Shown in pieces: positions 27,236 to 34,749 of a DNA stretch of 64,000 nucleotides. A program made the position numbers and the translations under genes. Source of the stretch: Bacteroidales bacterium (GTDB lineage: Bacteria > Bacteroidota > Bacteroidia > Bacteroidales > P3); the NCBI GenBank assembly GCA_016292015.1, contig JAEEZY010000015.1, positions 62,001-126,000 on the forward strand, in the 5' to 3' direction. Position 1 is the stretch's first letter; every line of letters starts with the position of its first letter. The notes under the pieces were generated by a model that was given only the letters and a program-made list of their open reading frames with translations, had not been told where the DNA came from and did no database searches.

Positions 27236-27269
27236 CAGAAGGCAGACGGTAGTCAGAGACAAGTAGTTG

Positions 27270-27300
27270 GTGGCGGACGGGTAACCTGTCCGCCACTTTT
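27270..27300 (+). terminator. Rho-independent terminator
   Basis: A perfect 9-bp GC-rich stem (GTGGCGGAC/GTCCGCCAC) with a 9-nt loop is followed by TTTT. It closes the M20/NfnAB/oxidoreductase operon. Confidence 0.85.
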
Positions 27301-27314
27301 ATAAAGCCAATCAC

Positions 27315-27482
27315 ATGGACCAGAAAACAGAAGCCCAACGACTGAAGCTATACTATGAGGGTTTTAACCATGCGGGAACGCCAGAGCATTTGCAGCAGCT
27401 GTATCCGGGCTTTGACGACGATCGCGACGACCCTGACTGCGCGCAGATGCTTACCTTTGATATGGCTTTACCATGGCTTTGA
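27315..27482 (+). CDS. Possible 55-residue protein, perhaps a truncated gene start
   Basis: The frame MDQKTEAQRLKLYYEGFNHA... is highly charged and helical and ends in DMALPWL where a direct repeat creates the stop. Codon use looks like real coding sequence up to about residue 46, after which the repeat takes over. It may be the 5' remnant of a gene cut by repeat-mediated rearrangement. I do not recognise the family. Confidence 0.35.
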   Translation: MDQKTEAQRLKLYYEGFNHAGTPEHLQQLYPGFDDDRDDPDCAQMLTFDMALPWL

Positions 27483-27491
27483 TATGGCTTT
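27456..27491. repeat. 14-bp direct repeat TTTGATATGGCTTT
   Basis: Identical copies at 27456-27469 and 27478-27491, offset by 22 bp, with a partial CATGGCTTT copy between them. The repeat ends the 55-residue frame and lies just before the 27539 gene. Confidence 0.7.
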
Positions 27492-27538
27492 GAGTCAAAC
27501 AAGCCTTCAATTCTAAACATTCAACCTTCAATTCGCTC

Positions 27539-28783
27539 ATGGACTTCAAAGCCAAAGTTGCATATCAAAAACGCTATAAAGCCGCCCTGCAAGAAGCTGG
27601 GGAACCACGTGATGGGAAAAACTTTATTTTACCAGGTGCACAACTGCCATCAATCGACAACCAGCCATTTTGGTTTGGAATGCAAGTTGTTGTTCCACTC
27701 CACGACACATTTGCCTTTATAGTCAACAACCGTCTGCTGCGAGAGAATATCGAGCACTTCATGAACCAGGATGTTGGGCCAGCACTTACAACCGAACACC
27801 TATACCTCCGACTTGCCACAATCCTTCCCGATACCGCCGAGGCTTTCCTCCGCACCATCGATTGTGGAAATTCGCTGCTCGACCAAATCGTTGATGCATT
27901 CCTCGCTGCCGACCGCCAACGATTCTGCTCACTACTCAGCGACAACAACTGCCCTCTCACCAAAGTCAGCAACCTATGCAACCACCTCTGGGAGAGAGTT
28001 ACCGCGCCACGAGAGCTCGACTTCGACGACTGGCGTGAACTTCACAAAACCTTCGTCGTCAGCGACACATCCATGCTCGACGAAACACAGCAAGCAGCCT
28101 TCGCAGCCGTCAACGAAATGAACGAAGCCGCTACAGCATGGCAAGACCGGGAGAACCCTGAGCAATTCAGCAACTATCTCGACAAAACCGAACAGTTTGA
28201 CCGAACCTACCTTCGACATCTACTCGGCATATATTGGGACGACCCCACCCAGCTGCTTCCCGAAGAGCGCAACCAAATTGAGGAGATTACCCATAGACCG
28301 ATAGCCGGCACCATCTACGACGACCTTCGACGCGAATATGACACATCACTGAATGTCCAACCGTTATCGCTTCCCGACGATTATTTCGCCCTCCCCACCC
28401 ATCGGGCCGCCATAGAAGAGAGTTTCTCCTTACGGATTGAAGTCATCAAAGCAGGTGCCGATAAGTTCGCCACACTCGTCAACCACATTGCCGACAAAGG
28501 CTATATCAACCCCAGCGACCGACAACTCTTCGCCTACCGATTCTCCGCCCGACAACGACCATCCGCCGTCGGCACCATCGAGTGGCGAGCACCCAACAAC
28601 CGACCCTACGACCTCATCTATCTTATCCGCACCCTCACCGACCGCGCCGACTACCACAAGATGCGCCGCTTTTTCACAGGTCCCGACTGGCCCGCCCGCA
28701 GCACCGCCAGCTACGCCAAAGGAGCCTCCTTCGAATTGAAAACATTTGTCAACCAACTCTACCCACCCCTCAAAAAGATTTGA
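27539..28783 (+). CDS. Hypothetical protein, 414 residues, family not recognised
   Basis: No signal peptide or membrane segment is visible. The protein is soluble, acidic in its first two thirds and rich in Asp/Arg pairs; the C-terminal block (YDLIYLIRTLTDRADYHKMR through FELKTFVNQLYPPL) looks like a conserved helical domain. It begins 47 bp after the direct repeat and converges with an ATPase gene 25 bp away. Its position at the edge of an accessory stretch suggests a lineage-specific gene. I assign no function. Confidence 0.75.
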   Translation: MDFKAKVAYQKRYKAALQEAGEPRDGKNFILPGAQLPSIDNQPFWFGMQVVVPLHDTFAFIVNNRLLRENIEHFMNQDVGPALTTEHLYLRLATILPDTAEAFLRTIDCGNSLLDQIVDAFLAADRQRFCSLLSDNNCPLTKVSNLCNHLWERVTAPRELDFDDWRELHKTFVVSDTSMLDETQQAAFAAVNEMNEAATAWQDRENPEQFSNYLDKTEQFDRTYLRHLLGIYWDDPTQLLPEERNQIEEITHRPIAGTIYDDLRREYDTSLNVQPLSLPDDYFALPTHRAAIEESFSLRIEVIKAGADKFATLVNHIADKGYINPSDRQLFAYRFSARQRPSAVGTIEWRAPNNRPYDLIYLIRTLTDRADYHKMRRFFTGPDWPARSTASYAKGASFELKTFVNQLYPPLKKI

Positions 28784-28808
28784 ATGGTCAGCAGTCAGTG
28801 GTTGGAGG

Positions 28809-29927
28809 TCACAGTCTCTTCATCCAAATCTCAAGGAACTTGTCATAGACCTGATAGCACCCATTTTCTTGTGTCACCAAGTCCTTGTCCAGCAAGGCGT
28901 TTACCGCCGATTTAACCGCACTTGGCGACGTAAGGCCATATTGTTTAGCAAATTTGCCCGATGTGATTTGAGAAACCCTCCCCATCGCACATATTGCCTT
29001 CAGTACGTGACATTGTTTTTCAGGAAGTTGATACATCAAATCCTCGTATGTCGGACTTGAAAAGTCAATGATATAATCAATCGCCGGCTGCACTTCTCCG
29101 ATGCTGCAGTGCCCATTGTCGGCTGTCCGCATAAAAAGCACATTCATCACCTTTTGCAAATAGAATGTAATGCCGTCGAACATTGCATACACCTCCGCCA
29201 CAACCTCTTTGTCAATCGTTTTGCCAGATAGTTCGAAATGCCTTTTACAAAACTCCCAATATTTGTCCAACGCTATGGATTTGAGGTTCATCAGCGTGAC
29301 GCTCTGATAAAACGGACGGTTCGGCGAAACGAACATTGCCCCCATCAAATGCCGCTGTGAGCCCATAAAGACAAAGTTGGCGTTGCTGCAATACTGCACA
29401 TAGGTGCGCAAGTCTGCCTCAACATTTGAATCAGAGTATTTCAGGATCTGCTGAAACTCGTCTATTGCCACAAGACACGGCTTGTCGGCCTGTTGCAGAT
29501 ATTTGAAAATCTCGTCCAAAGTGTTACTTGGATTCGCTATATCCCCCACCGATACATTCCAAGACGGCTGACCAAACGCATCGTATGTTATTCCAGCCTT
29601 CAACGACTTTACAACATTCAAAAAATGCTCCCAATAACGCTTGCCCTTGGGTTTTAATGAATCAAGAATGGCACGCCCCATCTTGTTTACCATATCCGAC
29701 AACGATTTTGTCGAATAAATATCAATGATAAAAGTATGATACCTTTTTTTCACTTCGTCTTGGTTAAAACAATGGCGAATAAGGTCAGTCTTACCATAGC
29801 GGCGAGGAGAAATCAGAGCAATATTGTTGCCATTTTGCAGCCATTTAATTATATCTTTTGTTTCTTGAACACGGTCGCAGAAATAATCTGAACCGGCATA
29901 ACCATTTGTGACAAAGGGATTTATCAT
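28809..29927 (-). CDS. Archaeal-type AAA ATPase (ATPase_2 family)
   Basis: I use the ATG at 29927 (MINPFVTNGYAGSDYF), giving 372 residues. The start INPFVxxGYxGxxYFCDR and the P-loop segment ALISPRRYGKTDLIRHCF (Walker A R-R-x-G-K-T/S, about 34-50) with Walker B CLVAIDEFQQIL are hallmarks of the archaeal ATPase_2 family (PF01637-like), common in Bacteroidales. The arginine-like GSQRHLM sensor and a C-terminal winged-helix region (IKAICAMGRVSQITSGKFAKQYGL) are also visible. The role of these proteins is mostly unknown; several sit in mobile or defence neighbourhoods. No partner gene is adjacent on its strand. Confidence 0.85.
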   Translation of the reverse strand: MINPFVTNGYAGSDYFCDRVQETKDIIKWLQNGNNIALISPRRYGKTDLIRHCFNQDEVKKRYHTFIIDIYSTKSLSDMVNKMGRAILDSLKPKGKRYWEHFLNVVKSLKAGITYDAFGQPSWNVSVGDIANPSNTLDEIFKYLQQADKPCLVAIDEFQQILKYSDSNVEADLRTYVQYCSNANFVFMGSQRHLMGAMFVSPNRPFYQSVTLMNLKSIALDKYWEFCKRHFELSGKTIDKEVVAEVYAMFDGITFYLQKVMNVLFMRTADNGHCSIGEVQPAIDYIIDFSSPTYEDLMYQLPEKQCHVLKAICAMGRVSQITSGKFAKQYGLTSPSAVKSAVNALLDKDLVTQENGCYQVYDKFLEIWMKRL

Positions 29928-30109
29928 AACAGTGACTTTTATTTTCAATGCAAATATACACATTTTGTCATAAAATGATAATCATAAAATGACAATGTTG
30001 ATGGTTTTGTCTGTGGTTAGTGGGCAGTAGATTGTTGGCAGCAAAGTTAAAACACACTCACACTCAGACAACCTAAGATTAACACAACCTCTTAATCAAA
30101 CATTTTTCG

Positions 30110-30117
30110 TACCTTTG
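30110..30117 (+). promoter_or_regulatory. -7 element TACCTTTG with GC-rich leader
   Basis: It matches TAnnTTTG. About 40 bp later the leader holds AAAGCGCATTTTCGCTTT, itself a 6-bp inverted repeat. No gene follows closely, so a noncoding transcript or a long leader is implied. Confidence 0.5.
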
Positions 30118-30236
30118 CAGCGCAAACCGCGAGATAAAGGTTTGCCGAGAAAGCGCATTTTCGCTTTGTTCTGTCACTAGTGAACTTGGACACTCGCTAC
30201 AACAACCAGAATAAGGAAAATTGTACGCTCTCATTG

Positions 30237-30264
30237 TGTACACAGCATAAATGCCCTGTGTACA
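30237..30264. promoter_or_regulatory. Inverted repeat TGTACACAG / CTGTGTACA
   Basis: A 9-bp perfect dyad has a 10-bp centre, so the half-site centres are about two helical turns apart. It could be an operator for a dimeric regulator or an RNA hairpin; no T-tract follows. Confidence 0.45.
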
Positions 30265-30550
30265 AATGTGGAGTAATCCAATACCTTATCTGTTGTTACA
30301 CCCAAAGGGAGTCCAAGCCCGACTAGTGAGGATAGGGTTAAATGGATTGGCTCCACTTTCTTTGTTGTTCAAATCTTCGGCCGAGCCACTGACACAAAAC
30401 CAACAGGACCACTCATCATATTTTTCCATCTTTATCCACTTTCCCGAAAACAACGACTATATCATTGTACTTTTGCATCTCGGAAACCTAAAAATCCTGC
30501 GACGCAGAAATGCAATGAAACCCAATAGGCATAAGTATAAAAAAAATGTG

Positions 30551-30558
30551 TATATTTG
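30551..30558 (+). promoter_or_regulatory. -7 element TATATTTG of the accessory operon
   Basis: It matches TAnnTTTG, and AAAGCGCATTT recurs 41 bp downstream as after the promoter at 30110. The first credible gene starts at 30888, giving a leader of about 320 nt. Confidence 0.5.
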
Positions 30559-30715
30559 CACTCGGTTGACGAGAGTAATGTCAGCCGCCGCAAAGCGCAT
30601 TTGAACGGATTCGTCGTGGAAATTTGCCAAAATTCAACTTCAGAATAGTCCGTGATACTTATGCCTTTTGCTGTAGAAATATGTTGACGTCCGTAACGGG
30701 CAAAGCATACTCACA

Positions 30716-30797
30716 GCATGGGACAAGGTCGAAAGGATTTCATTCTGAAAGGTCAGGCAAAACCTCCACACGGGAATCCACCGACATCGCCCCATGC
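30716..30797 (+). ncRNA. Candidate structured RNA (leader or small RNA)
   Basis: Four nested helices form one long imperfect hairpin: GCATGGG 30716-30722 with CCCATGC 30791-30797, GTCG 30728-30731 with CGAC 30782-30785, GGATT 30735-30739 with AATCC 30775-30779, and AGGT 30750-30753 with ACCT 30762-30765. Nested order and regular internal loops are unlikely to be chance. The 3' side is followed by CTTCTTTATTT, so it might act as an attenuator. I match it to no known family. Confidence 0.4.
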
Positions 30798-30887
30798 TTC
30801 TTTATTTATGCTCATATCATCGAAAAACGAACACATTAACACAGTAAAAAACAAAACGCAATAGAAAAATAACAAAATCCAAAAACC

Positions 30888-31106
30888 ATGCTTTATCGAG
30901 TAACAGTCAAACAGAACAAACTCAACGCCGGCATCCGCATTGAACGTGGCATGTCCGTTGATGTCGTGACCAACAGCATCACAAATCCCGTAACCACCAA
31001 CGGCGGCCAACCAGTAGCCGACGCTTTCATGCGGATCTACGGAATAGATATCCGTAAAGCAGAAGCTCTAAACATGGTCTATCTTGATGTTCAAAGAATC
31101 GGATAA
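30888..31106 (+). CDS. Small DUF6140-like protein
   Basis: The 72-residue protein (MLYRVTVKQNKLNAGIRIER..., NGGQPVADAFMRIYGIDI) matches my memory of a Bacteroidetes family called DUF6140; I could not check this. It has no signal peptide, membrane segment or cysteines and is predicted to be a compact alpha/beta domain. It is the first gene of the same-strand cluster, 39 bp before the first paralogous small protein, and follows the long structured leader. Confidence 0.7.
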   Translation: MLYRVTVKQNKLNAGIRIERGMSVDVVTNSITNPVTTNGGQPVADAFMRIYGIDIRKAEALNMVYLDVQRIG

Positions 31107-31145
31107 AAAACAAATAAATTTTTTATTAACTAAATTCTTATTATT

Positions 31146-31598
31146 ATGATTAACCCTATCAACATGGAAACTGGAGGCATTTTAGAAATGCTCCAAGAAC
31201 TCAAAGAAAAACTGGGCCCCGTTATCGAAAAGGGTGTCCAAGAGGTAAAAAAGAAATTAATAGAGCTGTCAATCAAGGTCAAGGACGAGCTCTTACCTCA
31301 ATGGATTGATCTGGTGAAACGTCTTTTCAATGCAAAAAACATCAAGTCTGAAAATGTAGAAGAACTTACGATGGCAGACTTGATAAGCATAGCCAAGAAG
31401 AACATAGTTGCCGGCAGCGACGGTGTGGCAGCATATCGCCAAGTTAAAGACTCTGATATTTGCATTTATCTGTCATATTGCAAAGGCAGAGAGCTTCTAT
31501 CCGAAGAAAACAACTGCTATGTGATAATCAAAGCAAAGAGTCTTGCCCAAGATGTTAATGAGATGTTTAAGGAATCCGATTTAATAATACTAAACTAA
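31146..31598 (+). CDS. Tandem paralogue 1: helical N-terminus plus shared C-terminal domain
   Basis: The 150-residue protein opens with about 65 residues of charged amphipathic helices (LKEKLGPVIEKGVQEVKKKL). The remaining 80 residues end SDICIYLSYCKG...IIKAKSL...FKESDLIILN. That ending matches the pattern [VI]x[IVL]xL/G...x[IV][IV]A...x-[ED]-[LV]-[IV]-[IV]-L-[NS] shared with the next proteins. A start at the second Met (residue 7) is possible. It is A/T-rich like its neighbours. It is the most divergent of the four and I do not recognise the family. Confidence 0.75.
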   Translation: MINPINMETGGILEMLQELKEKLGPVIEKGVQEVKKKLIELSIKVKDELLPQWIDLVKRLFNAKNIKSENVEELTMADLISIAKKNIVAGSDGVAAYRQVKDSDICIYLSYCKGRELLSEENNCYVIIKAKSLAQDVNEMFKESDLIILN

Positions 31599-31624
31599 TT
31601 TAATTATACTAAACTAAAAATAAA

Positions 31625-31978
31625 ATGGCAATATCAGATTTTTTTGAAAGCATTATAAATGCATTTAAAGCTTTTTTCGAAAAAGTAAAAGGCATAATCA
31701 AAAGTATAATTGCAAAGATTGTCAACTTTGCCGAACAGATTAAGAAATGGTTTAAAAACCTTTCACTTATAAAAGGGCGGCATATACCGTTTTTAACAAA
31801 AAAGAACGAGTTTCGAGAAATGCTAAAAAAAGCTCCCGTAAAAAACATCGGCATATTCGAAGGTGTATACGATGAACAAACCGACGAAATAACGGAAGTC
31901 CGATATATCGCAGCAGATGCGATAGACGAGGAAACTCGCAATGTTATGGGAAATCAAGAACTTGTTGTATTAAGTTAA
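31625..31978 (+). CDS. Tandem paralogue 2: cationic amphipathic helix plus shared domain
   Basis: The first 45 residues of this 117-residue protein are an unusual cationic amphipathic helix rich in Phe, Ile and Lys (FFESIINAFKAFFEKVKG, then IIKSIIAKIVNF and KKWFKNL), of a kind that would lie on a membrane. The C-terminal 70 residues share with paralogue 3 the pattern L-x-L-x-K-G-x-x-I-P-F-x-x-x-x-N-x-F, then VxNIGIFEGVYDEQTDEI and the terminal ELVVLS. No signal peptide is cleavable. The gene starts 26 bp after paralogue 1. Function unknown. Confidence 0.75.
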   Translation: MAISDFFESIINAFKAFFEKVKGIIKSIIAKIVNFAEQIKKWFKNLSLIKGRHIPFLTKKNEFREMLKKAPVKNIGIFEGVYDEQTDEITEVRYIAADAIDEETRNVMGNQELVVLS

Positions 31979-31989
31979 TATTAAATATT

Positions 31990-32400
31990 ATGAAAGTTAT
32001 AACATGGATAATTATTGGCATAGCGATCACTGGTTTGGGGTACTACGCGTACAAGAGAAAACAAGGATCAGGGAAATCCCTTATTGACGCATTAACCGAA
32101 GTTGTAAAGAAACAAGCACCAACATTTACGACAGAGTCCTGCGAAGTTCTAAAAAAGGACGAGGTGGTTGCTTATTTTAAGTCGTTACAACTAACCAAAG
32201 GGAGTGACATTCCATTTGTTGCCAGAACGAATAAGTTTTCTACAATTTGCAATATCCCAGATGGCGAATACAATGTTGCGTTGGGTGTGTATAATGAGTC
32301 GTTAGATGAGATATCGTCATTAAAAATTATTGTCGCACAAAAATGGGATCCTGTTTTCGCAACAATGATTGGCAAAGAAGATGTAATTGTGCTTAATTGA
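31990..32400 (+). CDS. Tandem paralogue 3: single-pass membrane anchor plus shared domain
   Basis: The 136-residue protein has an N-terminal transmembrane helix (VITWIIIGIAITGLGYYAY, about 3-21) followed by Lys/Arg, which predicts a cytosolic C-terminus. The soluble part carries LQLTKGSDIPFVARTNKF, the core NVALGVYNESLDEISSLKIIVA and the terminal EDVIVLN, clearly homologous to paralogue 2. It starts 11 bp after that gene. An RNA hairpin follows before paralogue 4. Function unknown. Confidence 0.78.
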   Translation: MKVITWIIIGIAITGLGYYAYKRKQGSGKSLIDALTEVVKKQAPTFTTESCEVLKKDEVVAYFKSLQLTKGSDIPFVARTNKFSTICNIPDGEYNVALGVYNESLDEISSLKIIVAQKWDPVFATMIGKEDVIVLN

Positions 32401-32405
32401 TCATT

Positions 32406-32443
32406 AAAGGGGGAGAACATTACACCCTCCCCCTTTGTAATGT
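32406..32443 (+). promoter_or_regulatory. Intergenic hairpin with a mutually exclusive alternative fold
   Basis: A 10-bp perfect stem (AAAGGGGGAG 32406-32415 with CTCCCCCTTT 32427-32436) encloses ACATTAC (32417-32423). That loop segment is perfectly complementary to GTAATGT (32437-32443) just beyond the stem. The two helices cannot form together with zero linker, so this is a possible two-state switch 13 nt before the start of paralogue 4. No T-tract follows the stem. Confidence 0.5.
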
Positions 32444-32456
32444 AAAAAACAAAATA

Positions 32457-32747
32457 ATGTTAGACGTTATATTACAAATATTAGGAGGCGCCTTGTTAGG
32501 TGGCGCAGCTGCCGCAGCGATTACGCTGACGGTAAGCTATTTTATTGACAAACGAGCTATCAAAAAAGAAGCTCAAAGAAAATTCAAAGAGGCTTTTCGC
32601 GCTGAAATTCTGGAGAAGAGTAAACATGCTGTTAATGTTGGTATTTTTGACCATAATGATGACAAACTTGGCGAATTGGAAATAACATCTGAAAAAGGTG
32701 TTGATCAATCTCTTTATGAGCATCAAATAATTTATTTATATGATTAA
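32457..32747 (+). CDS. Tandem paralogue 4: glycine-zipper membrane segment plus shared core
   Basis: I start at 32457 (MLDVILQIL), since the longer frame includes the intergenic hairpin. The 96-residue product has a membrane segment with glycine-zipper character (LGGALLGGAAAAAITLTVSYF, here trimmed to its core GGALLGGAAAAA), then a basic stretch and the shared core NVGIFDHNDDKLGELEI ending in HQIIYLYD. Glycine zippers occur in pore-forming and packed membrane proteins. The stop overlaps the AAA+ gene start by eight bases, indicating tight translational coupling to the ATPase. Confidence 0.72.
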   Translation: MLDVILQILGGALLGGAAAAAITLTVSYFIDKRAIKKEAQRKFKEAFRAEILEKSKHAVNVGIFDHNDDKLGELEITSEKGVDQSLYEHQIIYLYD

Positions 32748-34053
32748 AATCAATAATGACCTTATTGTTGACAGTACCGATATGGTGCTGTTGCAGAATG
32801 TTGAAAAAGACTTAGAGTCTTTTATCAAAAAATTATTAATTGAAAACAGCCCGGATTTATCGGTTATTCTACAATTTGAACTGTTTGCCAAAACCGAAAA
32901 TTCAATCGTTATTACAGGCAATGATGGATTCTCGATACCGGGAAGTTTGGAGATAAAAAACAAAATACAAAAATACCTAACATCAGAACAAGCGTTGACT
33001 CCAATACTGAAAAAGTATTCATTGGAAGTAAAATGCACATATAGAATTACAGAGAAAAAAAAGGATAAAAAGGAGGATTCGATACAATTCTTGCCTCAGC
33101 ATCCAAGATATAATTTTGAACAAGTAATACTCCCAGACGAAACCAGAAAGGAAATATACGATGCTTTGAAAGTAATACAATATAAAAAAGTGGTATATGA
33201 AGATTGGGGATTCGAGGAGTGCGACCCAATACCGCGTAGCGTGATAAATTTCTATGGAGACCCAGGTACTGGCAAAACCATGTGCGCCCATGCCATAGCA
33301 GGCAAATTGGGTAAAATGCTTCTTTCTTTGAACTATGCTGAAATTGAGTCGAAATATGTCGGCGAAGCACCTAAAAATTTACAGAAAGCCTTCGATACTG
33401 CAAAACAAACAGATTCTGTACTTTTCTTTGACGAAGCCGATTCTTTTTTAGGAAAAAGAATACAAAATGTGACACAAGGTTCGGAGCAGGCACTCAATTC
33501 GCTCAGAAGCCAAATGCTAATTTTACTGGAAGAACATAGTGGTGTCGTCATATTTGCAACGAACTTGGTTTCGAACTTTGATAAGGCTTTCGAGTCAAGA
33601 ATTCTAAAACATATCAAGTTTGAATTGCCAAATCACGAAGCAAGAATAGCCATAATCAAAAAGATGATACCATCTAAATTACCTCTAGCATCACCCTTAG
33701 ATGAAACTTTACTAAACCAATGCTCCGATATTTTGGACGGATTTTCCGGAAGAGAAATCAAATCAGCCATATTGGAGCTACTCTTATCTAAAGTTGACGA
33801 TAACCATAACGATTTCTTGTTTAACGGAAATGATTTCATAGAAGCGTTCGAGCATAAAAAGGAACAAAAGAAAAAACTTAAAGACGAGGAAACTCGAATT
33901 CAAAAGGAAAAAATTTTGAGAAAATTGTCAGAAATAAAAGAAGAAAAAGAGTTGAAGGAAGCACAGTCAAAAGAACAAGAAGAGAGCAATGACAATTCAA
34001 GTCCTGCACAACAAACAGGAAACCTGTCAACAAAAGAAGAAAATACACTTTGA
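32740..34053 (+). CDS. SpoVK/CDC48-type AAA+ ATPase
   Basis: The 437-residue protein has a unique N-terminal domain (about 1-105), then one AAA+ module: Walker A GDPGTGKT at 173-180, a pore-loop-like segment SKYVGEAPKN at about 205-214, Walker B VLFFDEAD at 227-234, sensor 1 VVIFATNL, an Arg-finger region FESRILKHIKFELP and sensor 2 FSGREIKSAI. It ends in a long Lys/Glu coiled-coil tail (about 365-437). The module resembles the SpoVK/Ycf46 branch, near Vps4 and CDC48. There is no C-terminal hydrophobic-Tyr-X motif for proteasome docking. It presumably remodels or extracts a protein partner, and the membrane paralogues just upstream are candidates. Confidence 0.88.
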   Translation: MIKINNDLIVDSTDMVLLQNVEKDLESFIKKLLIENSPDLSVILQFELFAKTENSIVITGNDGFSIPGSLEIKNKIQKYLTSEQALTPILKKYSLEVKCTYRITEKKKDKKEDSIQFLPQHPRYNFEQVILPDETRKEIYDALKVIQYKKVVYEDWGFEECDPIPRSVINFYGDPGTGKTMCAHAIAGKLGKMLLSLNYAEIESKYVGEAPKNLQKAFDTAKQTDSVLFFDEADSFLGKRIQNVTQGSEQALNSLRSQMLILLEEHSGVVIFATNLVSNFDKAFESRILKHIKFELPNHEARIAIIKKMIPSKLPLASPLDETLLNQCSDILDGFSGREIKSAILELLLSKVDDNHNDFLFNGNDFIEAFEHKKEQKKKLKDEETRIQKEKILRKLSEIKEEKELKEAQSKEQEESNDNSSPAQQTGNLSTKEENTL

Positions 34054-34084
34054 ACAATTAACAAATAACAACAAAAAAAATCCT

Positions 34085-34306
34085 ATGTTACGAGGAACAT
34101 GTACCTTTAAATGTGATAACTGCGGAGAAAAATTTATTGGGTTAGACATAGAGTGTAATGCAATGATATTCAGCGCACCTGTGAAGTGTCCACACTGCGG
34201 CAGCATGCACACAAGACCTCGGTTTTCAAGTAAGGGTGTTTACGAAAAAATTTGGGAATGCATAGACAAACAAGAAAATGACAGTGATACTATTGCATCA
34301 GATTAA
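34085..34306 (+). CDS. Zinc-ribbon protein A
   Basis: I start at 34085 (MLRGTCTFKCDNCG), giving 73 residues; the longer frame overlaps the AAA+ gene out of context. Two Cys pairs, CDNC and CPHC, spaced about 25 residues apart form a typical zinc ribbon, followed by GSMHTRPRFSSKGVYEKIW. It is about half identical to the protein at 35285. The binding partner (DNA, RNA or protein) is unknown. It lies 31 bp after the ATPase gene on the same strand. Confidence 0.75.
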   Translation: MLRGTCTFKCDNCGEKFIGLDIECNAMIFSAPVKCPHCGSMHTRPRFSSKGVYEKIWECIDKQENDSDTIASD

Positions 34307-34356
34307 AGCCATCAGTCTTTCTCATTTCATAACAATACCACTACTAAAATTCCCTT

Positions 34357-34749
34357 ATGAATCTTAATTTACCTTTTTCCGAAATCAATGAGATAATCGA
34401 CAAGAAGTTGATTATTTTGCCGTGGTCTTTAGTTTACAAAGATCAACACACAGTACAGCTTAAGAGAAAAATCCGAATACCACTCACCAAGGATATTGAT
34501 GTGTCGGTCGAACGTATTGATGGTTCGGACATCTATCTCAACGTTGACAGCGGAGCTATCAACAAATTGTTGGATATTGTTAAGAACCTTTCTTTCGAAA
34601 GTCTTAATATGATTGAACTTCTTGACAATCGTATCATTTTGCACCTTGACAAGAACAAGAAGATTGCGCATACGATGGAACAGATAACTCTGCAAGACAT
34701 CTCGTTCAACGAGGAGAACGCAGTAGTCAAATTCATGCCTAAATTATGA
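34357..34749 (+). CDS. Hypothetical protein, 130 residues
   Basis: The protein is mixed alpha/beta with no cysteines, signal or membrane segment. It contains IRIPLTKDIDVSVERIDGSDIYLNV and a Leu-rich helix (INKLLDIVKNL), which may be a small beta-barrel or lipid-binding-type fold, but I recognise no family. Its stop overlaps the next gene's ATG by four bases, so the two are translationally coupled. It is the last clearly A/T-rich gene before composition returns to that of the surrounding chromosome. Confidence 0.68.
   Translation: MNLNLPFSEINEIIDKKLIILPWSLVYKDQHTVQLKRKIRIPLTKDIDVSVERIDGSDIYLNVDSGAINKLLDIVKNLSFESLNMIELLDNRIILHLDKNKKIAHTMEQITLQDISFNEENAVVKFMPKL

Larger units (their letters stand above)
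29928..30887. other. 960-bp gap holding two promoters, related leaders and a structured RNA candidate
   Basis: No convincing gene lies here. Two frames of 117 and 71 codons lack protein-like composition and cross the promoters and hairpin. The gap holds two TAnnTTTG promoters 441 bp apart with a shared 11-mer about 40 bp downstream of each, a 9-bp dyad at 30237-30264, and an elongated hairpin at 30716-30797, all before the 72-residue protein gene. Confidence 0.6.

Noticed and set aside
30251-30839. Two plus-strand frames (117 and 71 codons) in the leader region
   Set aside because: They run across the second promoter and the structured hairpin and lack protein-like composition; a leader or RNA is a better reading.
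32740-34053. AAA+ ATPase as a PAN/ARC-type proteasome activator
   Set aside because: It lacks the C-terminal hydrophobic-Tyr-X docking motif and the coiled-coil/OB N-domain of PAN or ARC; a direct proteasome-activator role is not supported by sequence.
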